Positions 12,033-24,514 of a DNA stretch of 64,000 nt are shown here, one piece after another. Each line of letters begins with the position of its first letter. Position 1 is the first letter of the stretch. The stretch spans positions 6,014,001 to 6,078,000 of the forward strand of contig JAPYXD010000680.1 in NCBI GenBank assembly GCA_030998225.1, given 5' to 3'. The DNA is from Diplolepis rosae. Taxonomy: Eukaryota; Arthropoda; Insecta; Hymenoptera; Diplolepididae. The translations under genes were made by a program, and so were the position numbers. Under the pieces are notes generated by a model. The model had not been told where the DNA came from and made no database searches. It saw only the letters and a list, made by a program, of their open reading frames with translations.

Positions 12033-12698
12033 GGTAGTTCGTTCACGAAAATTAAACCTCAGGCAAAAATAGATAATTTTGCTTTCGAGAATAGCAATAT
12101 TATTATTGGAGGGCTAATTTGAGAGAGAAAAGATTATTTTTCATAAAAAAAATTTTGAATACAAAAAAATAATTTTATTAATAAATTTTATTTTTTGATC
12201 AAACGTATTTTCTTATCGCTTCGAGCTAAATTTTTTAAAATGATGCGATTCTAATAAAAAATGGTTCATTTTTTCAGGAAAAAGATTCTCTACAACGTGG
12301 CCATTTCCAATTTTTGAAAATGAATTCTTTAATGACTGAAACTATCAAAAAAAAATTTTTCAAAACAAATTTTTTATAAACAAATGGCTGTATTTGATGA
12401 TAATTAATTCAATTTCAAAAATAGGAAACGGTCATGTTGTAGAGAATTTTTTTCCTAAAAAAATGAACCGTGATTTATTAGAATCGCATAATTTTTAAAA
12501 ATTTGGCTGGAAGCGATAAGAAAATAAGTTTAGGCAAAAATAAAATTTATTAATAAAATTAATTTTTTGTGTTTCAAATTTTTGTCATGAAAAATAATCT
12601 TTTCTCTTTCAAATTAGCCCTTTAATAATAATATTGCTATTCTTGAAAGCAAAATTATCTATTTTTTCCTGAGGTCTAATTTTCGTGAACGAACTACC
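12033..12698. mobile_element. TTAA foldback element, copy D (complete)
   Basis: A 666-bp foldback flanked by TTAA (12029-12032 and 12699-12702), starting GGTAGTTCGTTCACGAAAAT and ending GAACGAACTACC. The subterminal CCTCAGGCAAAAATAG is shared with copies E-H. The arms pair over most of their length and there is no coding frame. Confidence 0.87.
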
Positions 12699-12879
12699 TT
12701 AAACAAATCTTTAAATTTATCTTAAAATTTGAACCTTTGAGGTATAGTGTTCTAAAAATGTTGTTCTATGGATCTTTTTGTTCCACTCGTTACAAAATTT
12801 TAAAATTTGTAATACAAAATGTTATGACTAACCAATATGAATAAAAATTGTTGTTTCTGCACTGAGAGAAATCGCTAAA

Positions 12880-13625
12880 AGTCCGAACCGAGATTGAAAG
12901 CTTTCAAAATTCTCTATAAAACGAGTCCAGTATGAATTCTTTTGGTTAAATTTTGTAAAATTTATTACAGAAATAGTCAAGATCAATATTTTTTAATTTT
13001 CTTGGACTCATTTTAAAGCTAAATTTCTACAAAATCGAACCAAATTATAAACGTTAATATGTAATTTTTTTCTTACATAGTACACGAGGTTAAAGTTCAA
13101 ATAAAAAAGTGGGAAAAATTCCAATATTGTTTTTGCTGAGAAAAACATTTTTATAAGATATATAAAACATATGACCATGAATTTTCTATAGAATCCCCTT
13201 AAAATAAATAATCATATGATCTTTATTATGATTTACCTACAGATGAAATGTTTTCGAATCTTCCCTATTTTATTGTTACAATTTTAACTTTTTCCATTAT
13301 ACAAGAAAAAAATCATACATCCATAATGACAATTTACTGCGATTCTGTAGAATCTTAGTTTTAAAATGAGCCCAAAAACATTGAAAAATGTTGATTATTT
13401 CAAAAGTTATTTAAAATTTCCAAAAAAACATCGAAATCTTGACTATTTCTGCAATAACTCCTTCAAAATTAAAAAAAACGAAATCCTGCTGGGCTCATTT
13501 TATAGAGAATTTTGATAGCTTTGAATTTAATTAAGAGAAAAAATTTTTTCACTCGCATAATTCAAATTAGGATAATTTAAGCAATTATCGAAAAACAGGT
13601 GGTCCCACAATTATGACTGGTAGTG
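12880..13625. mobile_element. Foldback with Tc1-like right end
   Basis: The interior is an imperfect foldback (around 12890-13110 against 13300-13510) and is closely related to 51455-52157. The right end, AACAGGTGGTCCCACAATTA then GACTGGTAGTGTA, resembles Tc1/mariner-type termini and ends at a TA. The left end is not clear, so the start is approximate. Confidence 0.55.
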
Positions 13626-13633
13626 TATTTATA

Positions 13634-14390
13634 AAGGGTTTCCCAATAAGGGTGATATGTTTTGAAATTGAAAAAAAACACTGAATATTCATTCGGAATT
13701 GATCGAAATCTTTTTTATTATATTGGATATTCTATGCCATTTATGATTTAAAGAATATATCGGCCAAATGTCCCCCGAGACTTGAGCCAAAAATGCGCCT
13801 CATCAGAAAAGATGATTTTTTGATGAAAATTGGGATCATTTTCAATTGATTCCAGAGCCCAATCCGCGAACTCCCGACGCAAACGATGGTCATTAGGCTT
13901 CAGTTCTTGGGCCAGAATCATCTTATAGGGATGCAGGCCAAGATCCAATCGCAAAATACGCCAGGTAGTCATCCTGGACAGGCCCAATTCCTGAGATCGG
14001 CGTGGCACGGACAATTCACGGTTTTCCTCGATACTGGCCTGTACGGCGGCTATATTCTGTGTAGAACGTGCGGTACGCATACGATTTTTAGGCTTAGTAT
14101 CCAATAGAGTAAATTCACTCTCCAACTTATCGATTATTCGACGAATTGAGAGCGCGGATGGAGCAGAATGACGACCATATTTTGCACGATATGCTCTTTG
14201 AACACCGACAAAACTTCTCGAATTTTGATAAAATAATTGGACAATTTCCAAACGTTGTGGAAGCGTGAAACTACTCATGATTAAATGGCAAACCTTACTG
14301 ATGACAACTGACAGCAGACGTCAAAAATTTCAGTTCAAATCAGCCCGATAGGGACATTCAAAATCATATCACCCCTATTGGGAAACCCTT
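13634..14390 (-). mobile_element. Tc1/mariner-type element, internally deleted
   Basis: The 26-bp terminal inverted repeats (AAGGGTTTCCCAATAAGGGT at left, reverse complement at right with one mismatch region) are flanked by the TA duplication typical of this superfamily (13632-13633, 14391-14392). The 757-bp element carries only the first part of a transposase on the minus strand. It can no longer supply its own transposase. Confidence 0.9.
13748..14278 (-). pseudogene. Truncated Tc1/mariner-type transposase (DUF4817-like N-terminus)
   Basis: 176 codons starting at an ATG about 110 bp inside the element's right TIR. Residues 1-60 (MSSFTLPQRLEIVQLFYQNS onward) form the helix-turn-helix seen in a common insect transposase group. 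A second HTH follows, with SQELGLSRMTTWRILRLDLG. The first catalytic aspartate lies in IIFSDEAHFWL near residue 160. Immediately after it the sequence jumps to a short unrelated tail (SRGTFGRYIL), so the other two acidic catalytic residues are gone. Full-length relatives are roughly twice this size. This is family recognition from the sequence, not a search result. Confidence 0.85.
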
Positions 14391-14392
14391 TA

Positions 14393-15600
14393 GTTGGCAA
14401 AACTGCCTTCCACCCAACTCTATTTTATAGTTCGTTCCAGGCCCAACTACACTTCAAAACTGAGTTACAGTTGTGAAAAAAGTATTTGAGAATTAAGGAC
14501 AAATTCAATGACTAATATAGTCTCAAATATTTCAACAATTTTTTTAAAAATCATAGGTCCATTATTATGAATCCAGTGTCAAATTTCTGTATTATTATGA
14601 ACCGACTTTTACACAAATTCATCTAGTTTTGATAACTTTGGTCATCCAAATTATTTCCAAGATTTTGAAATTTAGACTTGAGTTACGAAATCAGCGTGTC
14701 CTAAAACTCAAGAGTACCGAATTTTATACAAATCTATTTTATTTCTAAACTTTTGGGTTGTCATATTAAAATCATAAGTCAGAATTAAAATAATTTCAAA
14801 ATCCGGATTTCAGATTGAAGAAGAATAATGAAATTTGAATTTATGAAAATAATCCAGGCCTGAAAAGATTAAAATCAAATATTGCTCGATATAATTCTCT
14901 TTTTTGATAATAAATAAATCTTTAATATTTAAATACCTCCTACATAAGTATAAATTATCATTTCCAAACTTCCCAACAACAATGATAAAATTTTCTTCGT
15001 AACCTTAAAATAAATTAGGTATATGAAGAAATTTTCTCGAAATAACTTTGCGAGCAGAGAAGATTAAAAAGAAATATAAGTAATGGCAAACAGTTTCTAG
15101 CAACAAATGAGGAAGTTATAAAGCTTTCTTTTCTAAACTGCAATGTTGCTTGTGCAAACGTGAGATGCAGTAAAAGCAGTGAGAACTGTTCACACGCTTC
15201 GTTAGAGATATACACATACTACTTCCTAAAATGAGTCTATCGCGTGTTACAGTTGTGGAACTCCTATAAGAAGTAAGAAATTGACTTGTAAGTTAAAAGT
15301 CGAAAGTTCAGATGATTTTCCTCGCAGCTTAGACGATAAGCATAACTAGCAACTTATCCACTACAAATAATAAGGTTGTGCATATCAATTATGAGTTACC
15401 TATTCATTACTTACATGCTACCTTCATAATTAGTCATTAAAATCAAATCTAATCGGCCTTTTTAATTTTCTAATTGAGAAGAACTGTAATCGTCTCAATT
15501 TACTGTTGAATTAATTGCAGCAATTTTTCGTAATCGGAACCAAAGTTGCCATTATTAATTAAATACATTGAATTTCATTGAGAAACAAAATTATAACACA
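14393..15600. other. AT-rich intronic sequence
   Basis: No coding frame, TIR pair or shared repeat was recognised between the mariner-type element and the small dispersed repeat at 15610. Confidence 0.4.
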
Positions 15601-15609
15601 ATAACAATG

Positions 15610-15715
15610 CATGAAGTATAAGATTAGCTTTAGCGTCATAAATAAAAAGTGGATGCCAATCAAACATTTCAGCTTTAATCAGAACCCTCATCAATGATTT
15701 ATTTTTAATCTTAAA
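15610..15715 (-). repeat. Dispersed repeat Z, copy 1
   Basis: On the minus strand, the blocks AAATAAATCATTGATGAGGG and GGCATCCACTTTTTATTTAT match diverged sequence at 61990-62100 (plus strand). A shorter match lies at 17970-18035. The repeat has no coding frame and its class is unknown. Confidence 0.55.
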
Positions 15716-15781
15716 AAAGTAATGAAAAAAGGTTGCTAGCTTGGGATTTCTTTGATGGAAAATTAAAGAATCAACCTTTTT

Positions 15782-17006
15782 ACATTCTCATCATGGATGA
15801 GAAGGTATTGGTTTTATGTGAAAAATGACTTTCGAAATTCTCATCAAATCTTTACGTTTTGAGACCCCCTGAGTCAGAAAAAATGGTTTTTACGAAAGTG
15901 TCTGTCTGTCTGTCTGTCTGTCTGTAGGTCGTGTGCGGCATAACTCTCGATAGAATTATCAGATTGAATTGAGCTTTGGTACACTTTATCGGAGCCGAAG
16001 AAGAAGGACAAGTTCGTTAACCAGCCACATCCAATCAAAATTGAGGGATGGAGCACTACTTTTGTGTTTTTGAAAATAATTTTTTGAAAAAATCAAAAAT
16101 TCCAATCCTGGTTTTTGATAGTGCTCATAAATCTCTACAAATTATCCTGATAACAATTTTTGATTAAATCAAAATTAGAAATGTTACAGCATATTAAAAC
16201 TTGAAAAAAGTCAATATCAAAATTCCATTTTCCAGTTAAATTATACGAGATACGAAAAAACGTTATGATACAATATTATTATCTACATAAAGACCTACAA
16301 ATTTGAATTGTAACATTTTTTCATAAGATGCATATTTTTCTTTTTAATTTAAAAAAAAATACTATGGAAAATCCAAAATTCAATTTTTAAACAATAATAT
16401 GTGAAATACGAAAAAAACTTAAGAATACAAAGTTGTTCGTTTAAAAAGATCCACAAATTTTGTCTCACACAGTTTCTGAACAAACATATAATTTTTGTTT
16501 CAATTCCAAAAAATACGATTAAAATGCAAGAATTCCGTTTTTTAGACAAAATATATGAGATACATAAAAAACGTTTAGATGAAAAATTATTTGGCTAAAT
16601 GAGGTCTACAAATTCTCATTAAGACATTTCGGGACATGATGTATATTTTATGTTTTGATTTTTAATATTAAAAAAATTCGATTTTTTTCACCAAAATATG
16701 TGAGATACGAAAAAAAGCGTTGTTCTGCAAAATCGTTTCCTTAAATAAAGTCTACGATTCTTTTTCCTTTTTGAGATATTTGGAAGAAAATAAATAAATT
16801 ATTTTAATCATGTAATTTATTAAAAAGTTACTGAAATGTATACAGAAAATCGAGCGTGAAGCGCGATCGTCATGATGAGAATGTGTTCCTTAAGGCTGAT
16901 AGAGCCTTATGTAAATTGAATTTCCTGTTTCACTTAAACTGAAAAGAAAATTTAGTGAATTTGAGAAAATGAGTAATTAACATCATCTTTAATATCATAA
17001 AATTGG
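15782..17006 (+). mobile_element. HINE-like GTCT element, copy 2, 3' end replaced by minisatellite
   Basis: Starts ACATTCTCATCATGGATGAG and contains the longest (GTCT)n tract in the family (about 15898-15925). The 3' subterminal repeat CATGATGAGAATGT occurs at about 16871-16884. The family hairpin TTAAGGC...GAGCCTTA follows. The sequence then follows copy 7 up to about 17006, where it switches directly into the minisatellite. The terminal GCGCGAAGCGCG units are missing. Confidence 0.8.
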
Positions 17007-17007
17007 T

Positions 17008-17725
17008 GATGGAAAGAAGGGGTATGGTACAATTAATATGTAACCCTATTCGAAAGTTTAAGATGTTTTTTTTTAGTTCGATGAGAAATGAAGGTATGGT
17101 ACAATTACTACTTAACCCTATCCCACAGTAGACTCCAGTAGACTCCAGTAGACGGTTTTGTTTTTAAACACGATGGAAAGAAGGGGTATGGTACAATTAA
17201 TATGTAACCCTATTCGAAAGTATAAGATGTTTTGTTTAGTTCGATGAGAAATGAAGGTATGGTACAATTACTACTTAACCCTATCTCACAGTAGACTCCA
17301 GTAGACTCCAGTAGACGGTTTTGTTTTCAAACACGATGGAAAGAAGGGGTATAGTACAATTAATATGTAACCCTATTCGAAAGTATAAGATGTTTTTTTT
17401 AGTTCGATGAGAAATGAAGGTATGGTACAATTACTACTTAACCCTATCCCACAGTTGAAGATTTTTCTGGACACCATGGGACGAAGGCATATGTTATAGT
17501 ACAAATAATATGCATTCCTGTCCCGCAGTGGACGATTTTTGTAAACACGGTGGAAAAAAAGGGTATGATACAATTAATATGTAGCCGTATCGCCCCCATT
17601 AGACAGTTTTCTTTTAAAAAACGATGGGAAGAAGGGGTATGGTACAATTAATATGCATCCCTGTCCCGCAGAGAACGGTTTTTTTCAAACACTATTGGAA
17701 GTGAGGGTATGATACAATGCATACG
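17008..17725. repeat. Minisatellite with about 163-bp higher-order unit
   Basis: Near-identical units start at 17008, 17172 and 17335 (periods 164 and 163 bp) with GATGGAAAGAAGGGGTATGG. Each holds two related monomers of about 80 bp, both containing GGTATGGTACAATTA and AACCCTATC, and a TAGACTCCAG triplication. From about 17460 the array continues as single diverged monomers to about 17725. The short open frames inside are by-products of the repeat. Confidence 0.9.
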
Positions 17726-17739
17726 TATTAGATATTAAT

Positions 17740-19330
17740 TTTGAAAAATGTACTCTAAGCGTGGATCCGGAAGAAAGACCTACCGCCTACTACTCTCACC
17801 CTTGTTACGGGGTTTCAACTTCATCCACGCTTTTCTCGAAAACTACCATTCGCTAAAAAAAAATTGATGAAAAATGAAATATGTGTTTTAATGATATCTA
17901 TAACTTTTGTTTGAGACATTTCTTTTTAATCACATTATTTCCTGAGGTAAACGTGAGAAACAATGTTTTTATAGGTCTAATGGACATCCACTTTTTTATT
18001 TATTACCCTAAAGTCAATCTAATACAACATGCATTAATTATTAAGGTTTAATATAATTCCTGATTTTGCTATATAATAATAATCTTAATGATAATTTAAA
18101 ACTTTATAAGGTAGAACAATAAAAATTTCGAAAGTCTTTATTCAAAATAATAAAATAAGTTGAACCAATTTAGTTAATTTTTTGGTAATGCATATAAAAA
18201 TAAATTATGTTCTTATAATGTGATATCGATATATTATATTCCTTATAATATTAAATGCTTTAAATATTTTTGTTAATTCAAAAGCGATATTTTTGAACAG
18301 TGAGAAGTATAACCAATATAATTTATATTTATAATATTTTGACATAAATCGAAATTAATTCCTGATATTTATCGATTTTTCAGGTTTCCAGAAGAAGTGC
18401 CAACCCTGTGGAACTCTATTAATTTCATATTGTATTGTATTCGAAAGAAGTAGTACACAATTCCGTGAAAGTGTTCAAGACATTTGAAGGAATTATTCCT
18501 TAGTAAATTGGTCCACTTTTTACAATTGTTTCAAAGAAAAGCTGGCCGTTTGCCATCAGCTCACTCTTTTTTTACATTCTTCGTTTGCATTCAGCGTTCA
18601 TTACATGTTTATGCAATAGAGTTCTTGAGCCTGAAAGCAAAAACTAACAGTGGCCAACGTATTCATACATCCATTACTGGTGTTACACACGATCTTTCTC
18701 CAACACTTTCTCCTTTCTCTTTTCCTCTTTTTTTATAATTCACTTGTTTCTGTCTTTTACACCCCGTTGTTTTATCAAACTATCGTGGCAGAAACTAATT
18801 CCCACAGAGCCTGTCACTCTGCGAAGTAAGCTTTATGGTCAGCTTGCCCGCAAGCTCTTTTATGACCAACCGAAAGATACGTTACGGATTTGAGGATTCG
18901 TGTCCATTACATGATACAGGATGCAAATTGCTGTCGACTATTTGCGCGAAATTTCACATGAATTGTCTGCTTTTGATGCAGAGAATGTGCGATAGTCCAA
19001 TATTATGCAATTAAAAAGGAATTAATTAGTACTAAAATCAAATATATAATTTTGAATCACTGATGATTAAAAAATCAGAAATGCTAAGCTCTAAATCTGA
19101 AATAGTTTTTGCATCCATTAAATTATCCCGTTTGATCTAGTTAATAACTCCAATAATTTTTATTCAATGATAAATAAATAATCAAAGTGATTTAATATAA
19201 CGATTTGAAATTCAAAATTTGAATTTCGCACCAAATAAGGATCATTTGAAATCAGGATCCCTGCGGTTAGAAGTAAAATTTATGTTTTAACATCCCTGTC
19301 CTTAATATTAGGCATTTTTATTGAACTCAC
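17740..19330. other. Intronic sequence, no gene recognised
   Basis: Contains a short copy of repeat Z (17970-18035) and a modestly GC-richer patch at 18380-18960. In that patch an acceptor-like TTTTTCAG precedes a short open frame, but no known domain is encoded. Confidence 0.35.
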
Positions 19331-19334
19331 TTAA

Positions 19335-19936
19335 GGTAGTTTTCATCCACGAAAATTAGACCTCAGGAAAAAATAGATAATTTTGCTTTCAAGAATAGCA
19401 GTATTATTATTGAAGGGCTATTTTGAAAGAGAAAAGATTATTTTGCATGAAAAAAATTTGAAACACAGAAAAATAATTTTATTAATAAATTTTATTTTTG
19501 ACCCAACTTTTTTTCTTATTGCTTCTTCCCGAATTTTAAAAAATTATGCGATTCTAATAAACTATGAATAATTTTTTCAGGAAAAAGAATCTTTATAGCT
19601 TTACCGTTCCCAATTTTTAGAAATAACTTCTTTAATGGCTGAAACCATTGAAAAACAATTTCCAAAACGAAATTTTTATAAAAAAATTGCTGGATTTGAT
19701 AATAATTTATTCATTTTCGAGAATTGGAAATGGCTAAGTTGTAGGGAATCTTTTTCTTGAAAAATTGTTTTGTAATTTATTAAAATCGAATAATTTTTTA
19801 AAATTTGGTGAGAAGCGATAAGAAAAAAGTTGGGGCAAAAATAAAATTTATTATTAAATTTATTATTCTGTATTTCAAATTTTTTTCATGAAAATTAATC
19901 TTGTCTCTTCCAAAATAGCCCTTCAATAATAATAAA
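19335..19936. mobile_element. TTAA foldback element, copy E (right end lost)
   Basis: Left TTAA at 19331-19334 and start GGTAGTTTTCATCCACGAAA, then the shared CCTCAGGAAAAAATAG block. The foldback runs normally until about 19936. There it breaks off inside the right arm (CCCTTCAATAATAATA) and the 3' end of the non-LTR relic begins. Confidence 0.8.
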
Positions 19937-20356
19937 AGAAAAATATTTCATTCAACTTATGTTTAATAGTTTCCCATAGCAGCACATTTCAAAAGCCTCT
20001 GAACTTCTTCTTTCTCCTTTACCTATTAGTTCATGCTTCCCAACCATAGAGTGCCACGCTCCATACGTATGTTTTGATCAGTTTCTTTCTGATTTTTAGG
20101 TCTAAATTTGAAACCAGTAATTGGGGTATTTCGGCAAAGGCTATCTTAGTTTGGTCTATTCCAGAACGAATATCTGCATTACAACGGCCAGCTCTTGTTA
20201 TTTTACTTCTAAAATAATAAAATTTGTTAATCTCCCTTATTTATTCATTGCCTATTTAAACGTTCAATCGCTTTTTTTCCTGATTTTGTTCTACACGCGA
20301 TCACTTTGGTTTTTCCGATGTTTATTTTCAAATCATAATTTTCGAGCGCTTTTATA

Positions 20357-20700
20357 GGATCAACGTGTAGGTAAAGTAATTAAGATTTTTTAATTATTCC
20401 TTCGCGATTTTCTTGTTTTATTCTTGAATATTTTACATTAATTGTTTCAAAGGTGTTATTAAATTAGTAAATAAATGATCGAAGCGGGAACGAGACCTTC
20501 TCAAAATGGCAGACTCAAACGGTCTGAAAATACATCGTCATTCGTAATTAAGTTGCCGCGGGAGCCTTTAGGTCCTGCAGCTTAAAAACGAATCTGGTTT
20601 CGAACAAACCCTTTTAGAAAAGTCTTTTTAACATGTTTTAGATTAGAAATAATAAATAAAAAAAATCGATTTTTCGAAAGTGACACACAGGTCTACCCCC
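20357..20700 (-). mobile_element. TTAA-flanked MITE, second family, deleted copy inside the non-LTR relic
   Basis: The right end ACACAGGTCTACCCCC is followed by TTAA (20701-20704). Inward, the sequence is the reverse complement of 10578-10720, then jumps to the reverse complement of about 11037-11222. It thus lacks about 310 bp of interior and its other terminus. It sits where the RT motif C segment should be. Confidence 0.85.
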
Positions 20701-20847
20701 TTAATTCTATCAATAGCTTCCTCTGAATATAAATTAGACAGAGGTGGTGATAACGAGCAGCCTTGTCTCACTCCTTTCTTAATACCTGCTTTTCCCCGCT
20801 TTTCTTGCATTTCTAGCACTGCCTTTTGATCTCTGTATAGAGAGCTA

Positions 20848-21097
20848 CCCACGAAAAAAAAGTTGATATTGTTAAATCTGGTTATATCAAATTCTCAGAT
20901 CTAACTAGATCTTGATTTTGTCGAGATCTGACCGGATCTGATCAGATCTAAAGTAGATCTGGTCAGATCTGAAGTAGATCTGGTCATATTTAAAGTAGAT
21001 CTGGTCAGATCTAGTCAGATATCGACAAAATCAAGATCTGGTTAGATCTGGGAATTAGATCTAAACAGATCTAACAAGATCAACTTTTTTTCGCGGG
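20848..21097. mobile_element. TA-flanked MITE rich in AGATCT
   Basis: Terminal inverted repeats CCCACGAAAAAAAAGTTGAT and its partner at the right end, with TA on both sides (20846-20847 and 21098-21099). The 250-bp palindromic interior contains AGATCT about 13 times within about 190 bp. Skipping the element and one TA brings the RT reading frame on either side back into register, so the insertion into the retrotransposon was clean. Confidence 0.88.
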
Positions 21098-21776
21098 TAA
21101 TAATTCCCCTGTCCTTTGTTCTTTGATATGTCGAAGAGTTTATACCAGCTAGCATTGTCAAATATTTTTTCTAAGTCGATAAACGTAACAAAAGTTGGTT
21201 TCCCTACTCATGGACTGCCGCTTTGAATCAATTTTAAGATTGTATCTGAAAAAATCGATCTCTGGTAGAATTTTTAAAAAAAAGAGCTTACATAAAAATA
21301 GAATGATTATTTATATGCTGAATTAATTTCAAATTTTTCAATCAGACCGATGCTGGGAAAATCAATGTCAAAGTTGGCTACTTTAACAAGCAATTCATAG
21401 GCACTCTCCACATTTTAACTTGTAGTAATTAAACGCTCTGGTAGAGAAATTAAAAAAATTTCGGTATTTGCACTCCTTGAAAATGCAAATTTTTGACAAA
21501 AACACGAAATCTTTCCACCGTGTAGTTTTATAGATAATCTAATGAAAAACATTGAAATTTCATTCACTTTCAAATGGATAAACGTAAGAGTATCGCGATG
21601 CTGCAACACTGTTCCCTTTCTCCAACTTGTCTACTGTAGGACCTCGACACACACATACAACCAGCTTCGAAGCGTACGTGAAATCAAGTCGGCTGTATAA
21701 AACCATGAATGTTATTTATTAAAAATTTTATTAAATCAACGATCTACGAGTCTGCCGCTGGTATAGAATTGAGGCT

Positions 21777-21942
21777 GCGCATGCAATAACCGCCTAGGCG
21801 CTCGGCCGCTAGGCCGAGCGGAAGGGGGACGCAACATTTGATTAGCTGAAATTTCGTTTCCGAAAAAATCGACTTATCAGAGGTCACGTTCCCCCTCCGT
21901 TCGGCCTACAGGCCGAGCGCCTAGGCAGTTATTGCATGCGCA
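21777..21942. mobile_element. GC-rich palindromic MITE
   Basis: Near-perfect inverted ends TGCGCATGCAATAACCGCCT and reverse complement, each continuing into GGCGCTCGGCC and AGGCCGA hairpins. The total length is about 166 bp. It lies in the insertion between RT pieces of the non-LTR relic, together with otherwise unexplained flanks (21240-21776 and 21943-22100). Confidence 0.8.
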
Positions 21943-22334
21943 CCTTCATTTTTAGACTATACTTATACACGCATACTACGAATTCTAAGCCGGTTGCGCA
22001 CTAAATTTTCACCATGCAGGTCCATGGAATTTATTCAAAACAGCATAGCTCGACGGTGCCCCATGGGTCTTAAATATTTGTACAGGGATGGGACTTACAT
22101 TCAACCTTAATGAGAGTAATGCTTCTCTCGTCCCCTTTCTTTCCTAAAACCGAACTGATCTTCGTCAAGTGAGCTTTCTGTTGTCTGTTTTAATCTTCTA
22201 TAAATTATTGTAGTTAGAATTTTAGAAGCATGTGTCGTTAGGCTAATAGTATGGTAGTTCTTGCATTTTGTAAAAGATATACAGGATCCGTGGGACGTGC
22301 AAAGTCCAATCAACACATCTGTCGTTACACAAAA

Positions 22335-24510
22335 TGTATATTCTGTATATCCTTTTTAACATTTCTTCCAAAAATTCCGGTTTTTCCATATAGATTTCAG
22401 TGTCGATTTTCCCGTTGAGGTATGCAGTGGTGACATCGAGTTGCGATACGTTCAGTTTAAACTTCGCAGCCAATCCCATTAGAAGCCTGAGAGAGCTGAG
22501 TCGAGCGACTGGTGCGAAGGTGTCGTGAAAGTCTATGCTGGGGCGTTGTGTAAACCCTTTGGCAACGACCCTTGCTTTTCTTCGTTCCAGATTTCCGTCC
22601 GCTGCATACTTGTTGCGTAGAACTGTTCTGGATCAGATGATCTTTACTTGGTTAGGTTTGTTAACGATTTTCCAAGTATCGTTTGCGACAAGACACTTTA
22701 TCTCGGAATAGATAGCATCTTTCCATCGAACGCCGTCTGGGCCATCAATGGCTTGAGAAAATGGGATCTCAGATGCGTTCATTGCTAATTCAGCATCATG
22801 CCATTCCTCATTTTCTTCGTCGCTTAGCTGTTGCTCGTCTCCATTGTTGTCCTCCTCGACGGGAATATTCTCGTCGATTTGAAGATCCTCGTTGTTCTGT
22901 GCTTCCTCATCGACCTCGATATCTTCGTCTTGGTTATCTATTACCATTTGGTATTGTTTCCTGGGTCTGCCAGGCCTTCCGGAGAAAATTTTCTTTGGTC
23001 TTCCAGGTCCGCGTCTTGTTGGAAGTCCTGCCTCTAGATTTTCGTTCCCAATGGGTTCCTCTTCAAGAACAGGCTCCTGAACGGGTCCCTGTGTTGGAGC
23101 TTCTTCAGGATTTCGATTGTTTGGACCAATTTCAGTCTCTTCCACACTCGGTATATCTTCGAGATTTTCTGAGAATTTGAAACGACCATTTTTGGTCTCC
23201 TCACAAACGATGTCCTCGTATTGGTCCTCATCTTCGAATTCGTCGTAGAATACGACATCCCTTGAGACTTTAATTTTTCTTTCAGATGGAATCCAAATGC
23301 GATACGCCTATAAAGTGTCGAAATAGCCGACGAAAATGCCCTCCTGGGTTTTTGGTCCGAGCTTGTCCTTGTTTGGAGTCTTATCAAGGATTTCGACCTT
23401 GCATCCAAATGTCCGAAGATGTCTGACATTGGGAATTCTTCCGGTCTACAGCTCGTAGGGAGTTCCTTCCTTCAGGCTCTTCGTGGTGCACCTGTTCCTT
23501 ATGTGGTTTGCAGTGGCGATCGCTTCAGCCCAAAATGATGATGGAAGTCCTGACTGTATCAACATACATCGAGCTGACTCGACTAGCGTACGGTTCTTAC
23601 GCTCAACGACCCCGTTTTGTTGAGGCGTGTAAGCTGTTGTTAATCGACGTCGGATTCCGGAATTTTTAAGGAACTTTTGTCGTCTGTCAAGGTCAGTAAA
23701 TATCGAGCTCCTCCCTTTGATTGTGTTCTCACTGGACCACAGAGATCACCATGAAAGATTCCGAGAATAGTGGGTGATCTTTCAATTCGTTTCGGAAATG
23801 GAATGCTAGTGAGTTTTCCAGCAATACATGTTTTGCAGGAACGTAGATCATCATGTTCCTTGAAGTCCAAACCTAAAACATTTTTATTTTTCAGCATGGA
23901 GATCATATCTTTAGAATTTAAATGGCCTAATCGCTGATGCCAGACTACTGCGTTTGATGACTTGCTGTTAGAAGCTGCGCAAGCTGATTCAGAACTCTTA
24001 CGTAGATAGTACAAATCACCTTCGCGATCGGCTATCATTTTTACATTCCCTTCTAGGTCACTGACGATTGCACGATTTGCTGTAAATAAAACTTCCCGTT
24101 TTTTGTCAACGATTTTCGCGACTGACATAAGGTTAGTCCTCAAATCAGGGACATAAAGGGTATTTTCAAGTTTAATTAACTTACTCTGGTTTCCGTCCGA
24201 AGTCATTATTCTGACATCACCTTTTGCTTTTACCTGTGTGACTGCGCTGCTAGCTAATTTTAGTCCACTTTCGATCTGCTGTGATGTGATGAAAGAATTA
24301 GAATTGTTGCAAAGATGGGACGTACATCCACTGTCCACACACCACCTGTTGGTGTTTTCGCTGTTATCTAACATTTTCGCTGATTCCTTAGTTTCCGAAT
24401 TTATGAAGTAGGTTTCCTCAGCCGTGTTCGCCTTTTCCTTTTCCAAATTCTTTTTCTTGAAACAATTTGCTATGCTTTGAAGAATAAGAAGAAGATTGTG
24501 CTCCGTTGCA
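22335..24510 (-). pseudogene. Copia-type retrotransposon relic (pol region, no LTRs)
   Basis: On the minus strand, 23640-24446 encodes the protease motif region (WCVDSGCTSHLCNN). It continues with the GAG-pre-integrase histidine/cysteine pattern (WHQRLGHLNSK, CKTCIAGK) and the start of integrase (GDLCGPVRTQSKGG). There the integrase core is internally deleted. A different frame resumes at about 23460-23670 with TAYTPQQNGVVERKN, which carries the catalytic Glu. Next comes an acidic hinge with two GRPRK/GPGRPKK-type basic motifs (22633-23145). The start of the Copia-type RT (LDVTTAYLNGKIDTEIYMEK) ends near 22340. Gag zinc knuckle, most of RT, RNase H and both LTRs are missing, and several frameshifts are present. 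Confidence 0.88.
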
Positions 24511-24514
24511 TGGC

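Noticed and set aside
17008..17460. Possible CRISPR-like array
   Set aside because: Units are contiguous tandem repeats with no unique spacers, in a eukaryotic intron.
17373..17647. Overlapping 66-67 codon minus-strand ORFs
   Set aside because: They lie wholly in the minisatellite and repeat with its period.
18380..18480. Possible exon after TTTTTCAG with CQPCGTLLISYC
   Set aside because: Only about 30 codons, no donor, no conservation evidence; chance is likely in AT-rich DNA.
22761..23180. 139-codon plus-strand ORF
   Set aside because: It is the antisense shadow of the Copia hinge region, whose minus-strand frame fits the polyprotein.
23034..23429. 131-codon minus-strand ORF in the Copia relic
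   Set aside because: It is an off-frame reading of the integrase-to-hinge region; the neighbouring frame gives the expected Copia protein.
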